This document shows, piece by piece, positions 41,094 through 47,784 of a stretch of 64,000 nucleotides of DNA. The notes beneath the pieces were generated by a model. The model worked only from the letters and a program-made list of their open reading frames with translations. It had not been told where the DNA came from and made no database searches. Each line of letters opens with the position of its first letter. The stretch's first letter is position 1. Made by a program: the position numbers and the translations under genes. The DNA is from UBA7477 sp045602925 (GTDB taxonomy: Bacteria; Bacillota; Clostridia; Oscillospirales; Ruminococcaceae), in the NCBI GenBank assembly GCA_045602925.1, contig JAZSCN010000003.1, forward strand, positions 62,001 through 126,000. The letters run 5' to 3'.

Positions 41094-41591
41094 TTAAACA
41101 AACATAGCAAGTTTACCAAGACCTTCCTTTTCAAGCTGAAGGAGCAACGGAAGCTCACTCTTATCCCAGGCTAACAAACAAGAAGCTGCATTTGCAGTAG
41201 CTTCCTGTGAACCGTCTGGCCTACAAAACTTAATACGACCCTTAATAAAGAAAATATATTTTGCAGTAGGGAAAATATATTCATGCCATGCTTTAATATC
41301 AGTACGGGTAAACAAAAGCATTAGACCAGGGCCTCCATATTCAGAAAATTTCTTTAAAAAGGGATATGCTTCGGAACCATAAGGAGGATTACACCAAACA
41401 CGTCCAAACCACTCCTGAATTAGTCCATTATCTTCTTCAGTATAATTTACATCTGCAATATCCCAAGGACGAACCGTAGCTGCACAGGGGTCTAGGTCAA
41501 AATGACCAAGACGATCAAGTAACGACCTAGGAGTAAGCCAGGTGTTAGTTGTCTTTTCTGTTTTCTTCGTATTGAATGTTTTCGGTTCCAT
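41094..41591 (-). CDS. Phage DNA N6-adenine methyltransferase (Dam-type)
   Basis: 165 residues. WLTPRSLLDRLGHFDLDPCA and the catalytic motif VWCNPPYGSE are those of the small phage N6-adenine methylase family (Pfam Dam), which protects phage DNA from restriction. No cognate nuclease is nearby. AGAACT-TGAG-CATAAT ends six bases before its ATG. Confidence 0.88.
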   Translation of the reverse strand: MEPKTFNTKKTEKTTNTWLTPRSLLDRLGHFDLDPCAATVRPWDIADVNYTEEDNGLIQEWFGRVWCNPPYGSEAYPFLKKFSEYGGPGLMLLFTRTDIKAWHEYIFPTAKYIFFIKGRIKFCRPDGSQEATANAASCLLAWDKSELPLLLQLEKEGLGKLAMFV

Positions 41592-41597
41592 AAAAAA

Positions 41598-41613
41598 ATT
41601 ATGCTCAAGTTCT
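41598..41613 (-). promoter_or_regulatory. AGAACT-N4-CATAAT promoter of the methylase
   Basis: Six bases before the ATG at 41591; its AGAACTTGA supplies the RT-stop end of the uvsW-like gene. Confidence 0.7.
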
Positions 41614-43056
41614 GAGTATAATGTTAGTTTCTGTTACCTTGATTTTTTCTTTTTCGTAAATTTTAAGTCGTTTTTCAGCATGTGCTGTAGAATATTTGAA
41701 TCCTTTATCGCAAATATCAAAGATATTCAATTCTTTTTTAGTCGGATGAAGACGTAAACCACGACCTATACTTTGAACTACTGTAACTGATGATTTACCA
41801 CCTGCTGCTAGAATAATATTATGTAAGTTTTTAATATTAATACCTGTAGAAAATATTTTAGTTATTGCAATACACAAAATATTATCTTCTTGTTCCATTA
41901 ATTTCTTAATTTCATCTCGTGCATCGGTATCAATTTCTCCTCTAATAAAATATATTTTCTTATTATTAAAATTAATTTTATCAAAGTTCTCTTTTAATAT
42001 AAAGCCGTGTTCTAATCGATTGACTAACAACAAAGTATTCTTATCTAACTTAAAACATAAATCACTTAAAAATTTATTTCGATATTCATTAGAATATAAT
42101 TCTTCAACTTCCTGTCGATATTTTAATTCTCCGTAATATTCAGGATATACTAAGTTAGCTTTTCTAATAATAACATTTGATAATACACCTTCATCACGCA
42201 ATTCTTTAGAAGTTTTTTCATATCTTACTGGTCCCAAAAGACCTATATTTTTAATCATATCTTCTGTATCTTCAGCCAATGTACCAGTAAAACCAAATCT
42301 ATACTTTGAAACAATTTTTTCAATACATTTAGATACTTTATTTTCTCTTTTAATTGAATGAGCTTCATCTACTATTAAACAATCAAAACCTGTTCTCCAT
42401 ATTTTTTCATATTGGTCAAATCTTGATAATAATAAAGGTCTGTTAGCAATTACAATTTCTGAATCATCTTCAATTTTATTAAACTTATCGTAAAATTTTT
42501 GTATTTTATGATTTAATTTATAAACATTAACTAATTCATCATAAAACTGAGTAACCAATCCGTTATCTGGTACTACAATCAGAACTCTTTTAATATTTTT
42601 ATTAATAAAAAGATTATGAATTATAGATGCAATAGTAAAAGTTTTGCCTGCACCTGTACCTAATACGAAAGTACCAAATTTATAAGATAAAGCTAATTTA
42701 ACACAATCTCTTTGGTAATCTCTAAGTTGAAATGCTAAATCATCATGTATTTCTCCTGGATCATCTTGACAAAACTTTTCTTTAAATGAATCAGAAAGGT
42801 CATATTCTACAGTTCGGTCTAAAACATAAGTCTTTAACCACTTTATAATTTCAAATGCTATTCCAAAATTAAAAGTTCCAGTTGGTGTAATGAAATATTT
42901 TCTGTCTGGGACAAAACGTGCATTTGCACCAGACACAAATCGTTTTTCTTTATTAGGTACACTAAATGCGTGCATTAATCTTTCTCTTACATCAGAATCA
43001 GATAATGCTATATGGCATGAATTTCTTTTTTCTAAATAATCTAACTTAACTAACAT
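41605..43056 (-). CDS. UvsW-like SF2 helicase
   Basis: Recombination helicase that in T4 unwinds R-loops and branched DNA. 483 residues (T4 UvsW 587). N-terminal DNA-binding part, then QLRDYQRDCVKLAL, Walker A LGTGAGKTFTIAS, DEAH box CLIVDEAHSIK, motif III FGFTGTL and motif VI QSIGRGLRLHP. One base after the uvsY-like gene, the T4 pairing. Confidence 0.9.
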   Translation of the reverse strand: MLVKLDYLEKRNSCHIALSDSDVRERLMHAFSVPNKEKRFVSGANARFVPDRKYFITPTGTFNFGIAFEIIKWLKTYVLDRTVEYDLSDSFKEKFCQDDPGEIHDDLAFQLRDYQRDCVKLALSYKFGTFVLGTGAGKTFTIASIIHNLFINKNIKRVLIVVPDNGLVTQFYDELVNVYKLNHKIQKFYDKFNKIEDDSEIVIANRPLLLSRFDQYEKIWRTGFDCLIVDEAHSIKRENKVSKCIEKIVSKYRFGFTGTLAEDTEDMIKNIGLLGPVRYEKTSKELRDEGVLSNVIIRKANLVYPEYYGELKYRQEVEELYSNEYRNKFLSDLCFKLDKNTLLLVNRLEHGFILKENFDKINFNNKKIYFIRGEIDTDARDEIKKLMEQEDNILCIAITKIFSTGINIKNLHNIILAAGGKSSVTVVQSIGRGLRLHPTKKELNIFDICDKGFKYSTAHAEKRLKIYEKEKIKVTETNIILRT

Positions 43057-43057
43057 T

Positions 43058-43453
43058 TTACATTTGCTCCATTTTCATTAGCTCAATCGCATTTTTTAAA
43101 TCATAAGTCGTTGAGCTGAAAATCTTTTCTGCTTTTTCTAAATATTCTATTACTAACTCTAATTCTTCTATTTCTTCATTAATTTCTGTTAAAACTGGAG
43201 ACTTATTCTCCATTTCTTTAATACTAGCAGCAGATAGTTTTAAACCAATTGAAGCGGATTCCTTAACTTTCTTGAGAAGCTCAGATTTTTTACGTTGTAA
43301 GTTCTTTAATTCTATTTTAGATTCAATTAATTTTGCAACCCAGAAATGTTTTAAAGATGGAATTTCGTTAATTTTATTATGTATATTAAATTGGTCTATT
43401 TTTAAGTCGTTTTCTATCGCTTCTTTATATTTAAGGAACTTTTCAAATGCCAT
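43058..43453 (-). CDS. UvsY-like recombination mediator
   Basis: 131 residues, almost all helical and coiled-coil, no Cys (T4 UvsY 137). HFWVAKLIESKIELKNLQRK followed by a basic loop and an acidic helix match the UvsY layout. T4 also has uvsY next to uvsW. It would load UvsX (13.0 kb) onto gp32-coated DNA. Expressed from TGATATAAT eight bases upstream of the ATG. Confidence 0.75.
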   Translation of the reverse strand: MAFEKFLKYKEAIENDLKIDQFNIHNKINEIPSLKHFWVAKLIESKIELKNLQRKKSELLKKVKESASIGLKLSAASIKEMENKSPVLTEINEEIEELELVIEYLEKAEKIFSSTTYDLKNAIELMKMEQM

Positions 43454-43470
43454 ATAAATACATTATATCA
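43453..43470. promoter_or_regulatory. Overlapping divergent promoters (late + / TGATATAAT -)
   Basis: Only 16 bases separate the two ATGs. On plus, TATAAATA at 43453-43460 is a perfect T4-late box, 9 bases before the GNAT gene. On minus, TGATATAAT at 43470-43462 is 8 bases before uvsY. The minus TG comes from the GNAT start codon. Confidence 0.7.
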
Positions 43471-44276
43471 TGAAAATTGGAAAAGTGTTAAATCTTATTA
43501 ATGAAAATGTTGTCATAGATTTTGGTCATTTTCATTTTGATTCAGCTGCTTCATTTTTAAATCGTTATTCTTCTGAAGATGAAGAGTTCGAACCTGATAC
43601 GTGGGGAGAAGAAACACTTGAAAAATGTAAAAAAGATAAAGATTTTGTTGAATATGACGAAGCAAAGAAACTTTATGATAAATTAAGTCGTAAAGAACAA
43701 AAATTTGTTTCTCCAAATGGCAAATATAAAGATTCTCCTAAACTTGTATTCAGATTAGGAGAACATGATAAGGGTAATCTTATTGGATTTATTGATGTAT
43801 ATTATTTTCCTAAGGAAAAGAAATCTTTATCTGATGTTGATGAATTAATAGACAATATATCTAGTTCAAAATCATTCGATGGTAGAGATGGATTCATTAC
43901 AATGGCAGTAGACCCAAAATATAGAGGGAAGGGTATTGCGAAAAAATTATTAGCAGCTGCTGCTAAGAAAGCTAAGGAGGTTGGTTTAGATGCATTAACG
44001 TATGAAGTAGAATATAAAAATAAGCCTTCTATTAACTTTATACAGAAATTTAGCAGTAAGTTTAAGAATGAAACACCTGCACCTAAGACTGATAAGGATT
44101 CTGGAACTTTGATATTCAGATACCGCTTTGAAAAAGATGAAGATGAAATGACTTCTGCTATTTTATCTACAGCCCCACAAGGTGGAGCATTAGAATGTGG
44201 AGATAATTATGCACCAGGTGATATGCGAGTTCCTAAAGTTTTAGGAAAAATACAACGTCGCAAGAAAAAAGCATGA
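43470..44276 (+). CDS. GNAT acetyltransferase with capsid-targeting-like N-terminus
   Basis: 268 residues. First 14 residues MKIGKVLNLINENV look like a capsid-targeting peptide with an IxE site. After a variable acidic part, the GNAT core shows GFITMAVDPKYRGKGIAKKLLAAAAKKAKEVG (acetyl-CoA binding RGKGIA at about 153), then YEVEYKNKPSINFIQKF. The tail is basic (KIQRRKKKA). A perfect late promoter precedes it. It may be packaged and injected; the substrate is unknown. Confidence 0.85.
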   Translation: MKIGKVLNLINENVVIDFGHFHFDSAASFLNRYSSEDEEFEPDTWGEETLEKCKKDKDFVEYDEAKKLYDKLSRKEQKFVSPNGKYKDSPKLVFRLGEHDKGNLIGFIDVYYFPKEKKSLSDVDELIDNISSSKSFDGRDGFITMAVDPKYRGKGIAKKLLAAAAKKAKEVGLDALTYEVEYKNKPSINFIQKFSSKFKNETPAPKTDKDSGTLIFRYRFEKDEDEMTSAILSTAPQGGALECGDNYAPGDMRVPKVLGKIQRRKKKA

Positions 44277-44282
44277 TATAAT
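44274..44282 (+). promoter_or_regulatory. TGATATAAT promoter
   Basis: Extended -10 element overlapping the GNAT stop, eight bases before the ATG at 44291. Confidence 0.6.
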
Positions 44283-44290
44283 ATTCCTAT

Positions 44291-44749
44291 ATGGACTTAG
44301 GTCATTGGGAATTAGGAAATAATGTTACTTTACCGGAAGATTTTGAAGAAAACCCACCTATGGGTTTTGTCTATCGTATTGAAAATAAAGAAACTGGTAA
44401 ATTTTATATCGGCCAGAAAAAGATTATTAAAGTTGAAAAACGTCCTCCATTAAAAGGAAAAGTCAGAAAGCGTAAAATTGTTAAGCAATCTGATTGGAAA
44501 ACTTATTGCGGTAGCTCTAATGATTTAAAAAATGACGTAAAAGAAGCAGGCGAAGACAAATTTAAATTTACTATTATTCGTTTTTGTGATTGTAAGTGGG
44601 AGATGGCATATTGGGAATTGTATCATCAGATGCATAATCACGTTTTGTTCAGAGAAGATTCATACAACGGTATTATTAACGTAAGAATTTCTAAATTTCA
44701 AAAATTCATAGACCAATACCGTGAAGAACTACAGAACTTGGACATATAG
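44291..44749 (+). CDS. GIY-YIG-like nuclease domain protein
   Basis: 152 residues. FVYRIENKETGKFYIGQKKI resembles the GIY-YIG opening (Y..(11)..YIGQ), then a basic insert KGKVRKRKIVK, SDWKTYCGSS and a possible catalytic Glu in AYWELYHQMH. Such small proteins are common in T4-like phages. Whether it acts as a homing or repair nuclease is open. It has its own TGATATAAT promoter and ends with TAG. Confidence 0.65.
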   Translation: MDLGHWELGNNVTLPEDFEENPPMGFVYRIENKETGKFYIGQKKIIKVEKRPPLKGKVRKRKIVKQSDWKTYCGSSNDLKNDVKEAGEDKFKFTIIRFCDCKWEMAYWELYHQMHNHVLFREDSYNGIINVRISKFQKFIDQYREELQNLDI

Positions 44750-44754
44750 TTATT

Positions 44755-45570
44755 ATGACAATGCTTGAAATAGCAGAAATAGTAAAAGATACGTGTTCGG
44801 CTAACGGAGTTAGGCCATTATTTGCTTTTAAAACTGGTTCTAAATCATATGGCACTGATAATGAAAAGTCTGACACTGATATAACATTTATTTTTTATCG
44901 TAATCCTATAGATTACTTCAGTATTTCTTCCGTTAAAGATGAAATCAGACTTCCTGATGTTGACATTAAAGGTTGGGATATTAGAAAGTTTTTGAATATT
45001 ATCTCCAAAGGTGGTTGGAATACTTTTGAAATGTTAAATGCCCCATATTGGTCTGCTACTGAAAGTGCAGATAGATTGTTATGCGATATTCGTAAGGTTA
45101 GCATTGATAATTTTCCATGTGTTACTATTCCTACGACGTTTCTTCATTGTTCTGAAACAGCATTAAAACGTTTAGGAAGAGACGGAAATGATAATGCAAC
45201 TATTATTAAAGAGTTTATATCTTATGCTCGCACAACATATAGTGCTCTTTATATTCAGGAATACGGTAAATACCCACCGCTCAATTTATCTGCATTAGTT
45301 TACGATGTAACACCTTACCTTAAGGATGAAGGTGTATCTCACCCTAATGCTCTTTCTTCCTATATTCTTTTTGCATTGGGCTTACGAAAGGATATGTTAG
45401 AGGACAGAGTTGATTATTCGTTATTTGCAGAACAATTGATAGTACTTCAGTTATTAAATGCCAAACTTTTAGATAATTTTGAAGGTAAAAATGATAAAGA
45501 AATTAAAGAAAATCTTTCCATTAAATGTGAAAAAATTCTTCAAAATTTCTTTGGTAACTTTCTTAAATAA
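44755..45570 (+). CDS. Predicted nucleotidyltransferase (T4 NrdC.11-like)
   Basis: 271 residues. The nucleotidyltransferase signature is FKTGSKSYGTDNEKSDTDITFIF (G-S near residue 24, DTD at about 41), then VDIKGWDIRKFLNII and LNAPYW. This is the Nuc-transf (PF10127/RlaP) pattern of T4 NrdC.11, linked to RNA repair in bacteria. Six bases from the GIY-YIG gene and probably co-transcribed. Confidence 0.8.
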   Translation: MTMLEIAEIVKDTCSANGVRPLFAFKTGSKSYGTDNEKSDTDITFIFYRNPIDYFSISSVKDEIRLPDVDIKGWDIRKFLNIISKGGWNTFEMLNAPYWSATESADRLLCDIRKVSIDNFPCVTIPTTFLHCSETALKRLGRDGNDNATIIKEFISYARTTYSALYIQEYGKYPPLNLSALVYDVTPYLKDEGVSHPNALSSYILFALGLRKDMLEDRVDYSLFAEQLIVLQLLNAKLLDNFEGKNDKEIKENLSIKCEKILQNFFGNFLK

Positions 45571-45575
45571 GTTTT

Positions 45576-45713
45576 ATGAAGACATTTGCTTTAATCGTTA
45601 CAGCTCTTATATTGACTTCTTGTACTTTTAGCGGAGCTTATCATTCTGCTACCGGTCAGAAGTTTAATTTTGATACCTCGATTGTAATTCCTGTCGAAGA
45701 GTATAAGAAGTAA
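45576..45713 (+). CDS. Tiny predicted lipoprotein
   Basis: 45 residues: MKTFALIVTALILTSCTFSG has a signal peptide with lipobox LTSC. The mature part is about 30 residues. Sits 5 bases after the nucleotidyltransferase and one base before the next gene. Possible roles are superinfection exclusion or lysis accessory; not shown. Confidence 0.65.
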   Translation: MKTFALIVTALILTSCTFSGAYHSATGQKFNFDTSIVIPVEEYKK

Positions 45714-45714
45714 T

Positions 45715-46218
45715 ATGAGAATACGTTCTTTAATCTTATTTGATTTAGAGAATATAGTTATTCACTCCAACAAAAAAGTGTTGGAGTTTATTACTTTATA
45801 TAATATAACAAATAAAACAGATATTAATAACTTATTCACTTTCTATTCTTTATTAGAAATATTAGAAATATATAAAAATAATAAGAACGGATTAATTGTC
45901 TTTTATTTGTCTCAGGAATCATTTAATTCTTTGCAAGAAGATACTGAGATAAAGTATTCTAAGTTTTTAAAGATAATAACTAAGAAAATTAAGTTTCCAA
46001 TTATTATTAGTACATTAGGTTTTAGTTATTTTTGTTCTTTAATGGCTACTAATTGTCCTGAGTACGATGAAATTGTCGAAGAATACACATTTTTACCTTC
46101 AATATTTGACGATATTATAAAAATGGTTAAGAAATTAAAATTTTATAAGATAGAAAGAGATTTAGTTCATAATCTTAAAGAAAGAATTAAGTTAATATCT
46201 ATGTTTGAAACAAAATAA
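45715..46218 (+). CDS. Unknown 167-aa protein
   Basis: Starts MRIRSLILFDLENIVIHSNK, which hints at a NYN/PIN-type nuclease fold (early DLEN), but later acidic residues cannot be placed with certainty. Hydrophobic and Ile/Lys-rich. Function unknown. Confidence 0.7.
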   Translation: MRIRSLILFDLENIVIHSNKKVLEFITLYNITNKTDINNLFTFYSLLEILEIYKNNKNGLIVFYLSQESFNSLQEDTEIKYSKFLKIITKKIKFPIIISTLGFSYFCSLMATNCPEYDEIVEEYTFLPSIFDDIIKMVKKLKFYKIERDLVHNLKERIKLISMFETK

Positions 46219-46221
46219 ATA
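46214..46221 (+). promoter_or_regulatory. Late-type box AATAAATA
   Basis: Overlaps the upstream stop codon; eight bases before the ATG at 46230. Confidence 0.55.
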
Positions 46222-46229
46222 ATTTTACA

Positions 46230-46667
46230 ATGATTAATCGAAAATTTAAGACTTTTGAGACAATCGCAAGATTTAGAAAGCTTTATGAAGCTGATGAGAT
46301 GGAACAAGATCCAGCTGCAGACACATCCGCAGATCCAGCTGACGGTGGTGAAGCTCCGGCTGATGCTACAGACCCTGCTGCCGCTGAAGGTGGTGCAGAA
46401 ACAGACCCAAATAAACAGGCAGACCCTGAAGCCGGTGTTTTCATGTCTGATAATCAAAAGGCAGAAATAGCTAAGATGCTTATCGATGCACTTATGATGA
46501 CTCCTCCAGAACCTGGTACAATTCCTTCTAACTTGATGAATGTTACTACTGATAATGCTGATGAGGTTATCAAATATATTCAAGGTTTAAATGCTCTTAG
46601 TGCTCCTCTTTCATTAGACAATGATACAGATGAGAACGCAATGGGTGGTGCTTTAAAATCTATCTAA
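46230..46667 (+). CDS. Ala/Pro/Asp-rich late protein with targeting-like N-terminus
   Basis: 145 residues. N-terminus MINRKFKTFETIARFRKLYE is basic/aromatic and ends in LxE. It is followed by an Ala/Asp/Pro/Gly low-complexity segment (about 27-75) and a helical C-terminus. Directly upstream (one base) of the NMNAT-like gene. Possibly an internal head protein. Not recognised. Confidence 0.7.
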   Translation: MINRKFKTFETIARFRKLYEADEMEQDPAADTSADPADGGEAPADATDPAAAEGGAETDPNKQADPEAGVFMSDNQKAEIAKMLIDALMMTPPEPGTIPSNLMNVTTDNADEVIKYIQGLNALSAPLSLDNDTDENAMGGALKSI

Positions 46668-46668
46668 T

Positions 46669-47280
46669 ATGGAAAGCTTTTATTTTAGTAAATTTAATTT
46701 CCTTTTGGAATCAATGGAAAATGAAATGAAAGTTGCCATTGTTCCTGGTTCTTTTAAACCACCTCATAAGGGTCATTATGAAATGATTAAACATTATTCT
46801 GAGTTGGTAGGACCACAAGGAAATGTATTAGTATTTGTATCTAAGCCTTCTGCAAAGGCACAACGCACAACTCCTGATGGTAAAGTAATTTCACCTGAAT
46901 TAGCTAAACAAATTTTAGAAATTTATTGTTCAAATCTTCCTAATGTTCAAGTAGAAATTACTCCAGTATCTCCTGTTAAATCATGTTATGATATTGGTGA
47001 ACGTTTAGATTCAGGTGTATTGATTTTTGGTTGCTCAAAGAAAGGTGAAGATATTAAGCGTTTTGCTCAGATTAAAAAGTACATTGAATCAAAAAATCCG
47101 AATCTTATTGTACTTGACCCTGTAACTACAGCAGTTGATGCATCTGCATCTGAAGATGGTATAGTTTCCGCTACTGATTTTAGAAATGCTTTCGGAGACC
47201 CGAAATTAATGATGCAATTTTTACCTGACCATCTAAATGATGGGACAAAAATGAAAGTTATAGAAATGTTAACGAAATAA
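46669..47280 (+). CDS. NMNAT-like nucleotidyltransferase with capsid-targeting-like N-terminus
   Basis: 203 residues. The core is a cytidylyltransferase-like Rossmann domain: VAIVPGSFKPPHKGHYEMI with HxGH (HKGH, residues 39-42), and C-terminal SATDFRNAF (the ISSTxxR-type motif). Members include NMN adenylyltransferases, which would complete the NAD route at 20-26 kb. Residues 1-17 (MESFYFSKFNFLLESME) precede the usual start of this fold and end in LxE, like packaged T4 proteins. It shares the late transcript of the gene before and ends at a terminator. Confidence 0.8.
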   Translation: MESFYFSKFNFLLESMENEMKVAIVPGSFKPPHKGHYEMIKHYSELVGPQGNVLVFVSKPSAKAQRTTPDGKVISPELAKQILEIYCSNLPNVQVEITPVSPVKSCYDIGERLDSGVLIFGCSKKGEDIKRFAQIKKYIESKNPNLIVLDPVTTAVDASASEDGIVSATDFRNAFGDPKLMMQFLPDHLNDGTKMKVIEMLTK

Positions 47281-47282
47281 AA

Positions 47283-47304
47283 AAGGCGGTTTGAAAACCG
47301 CCTT
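47283..47304. terminator. Bidirectional hairpin terminator
   Basis: AAGGCGGTTT stem with complement between convergent late genes; U-tract clear on the minus strand. Confidence 0.8.
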
Positions 47305-47309
47305 AATTT

Positions 47310-47768
47310 TTAAGCTGCAGAGGGTTCACCGCCACTCTCTTCGCCGCTACCATTAACTTTTTGTATAAATTCATCCCAAGATTTAAATCCTGCTTTATTA
47401 TAAAGTTCTTTAAAATTATTATACTTTTCAGCAAATTGCTGCCATGCTTGAGTAATAGTAGGGTCAGCCTGCCCGCTATTAGCTGCTTGCTCTTCGGTAG
47501 CTGGGTCGATTTTAGCAGCATCTTCTACCATTTCAGGAGATTGCTCAGCGGGTTGTTGTTCGCCAGTTTCGGCTGGTTGAGAAGGTTGGGTCTGTTCACT
47601 AGGTTGAGGCTCAACCTGTGCGGTTTCTGTATTCACTTCAGAAGTATCTGTTGCTTCATCGGCCACTTCATCTTGTGTTTCAGCAGGTGTTTCACCTTCT
47701 ATTCTTTCTTTTTCTTCTTTTATGAAATTTAAAATTTCATTATAATATGTTCCTTTAAAAATTTTCAT
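47310..47768 (-). CDS. Low-complexity late protein with targeting-like N-terminus
   Basis: 152 residues. MKIFKGTYYNEILNFIKEEK looks like a targeting peptide (IxE); residues 25-100 are Glu/Gln/Pro/Ala/Thr-rich; a helical C-terminus ITQAWQQFAEKYNNFKELY follows. It is 16 bases after the retropepsin-like gene. Possibly a substrate or partner of that protease; unproven. Confidence 0.7.
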   Translation of the reverse strand: MKIFKGTYYNEILNFIKEEKERIEGETPAETQDEVADEATDTSEVNTETAQVEPQPSEQTQPSQPAETGEQQPAEQSPEMVEDAAKIDPATEEQAANSGQADPTITQAWQQFAEKYNNFKELYNKAGFKSWDEFIQKVNGSGEESGGEPSAA

Positions 47769-47784
47769 ATTCGTTACTTATTTT

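Noticed and set aside
31393..41158. Direct-repeat array (CRISPR-like) made of the recurring TAAATCAATTATA and AGTTCT strings
   Set aside because: The copies are spaced by whole genes at start codons and are promoters, not an array.
41094..41591. Restriction-modification pair around the Dam-type methylase
   Set aside because: Neighbours are a small unknown protein and the UvsW-like helicase; no restriction nuclease is present.
44291..44749. Self-splicing intron or homing element around the GIY-YIG-like gene
   Set aside because: Neighbouring genes are intact with normal starts and stops, and no interrupted gene or intron structure is seen. Thymidylate synthase is also uninterrupted.
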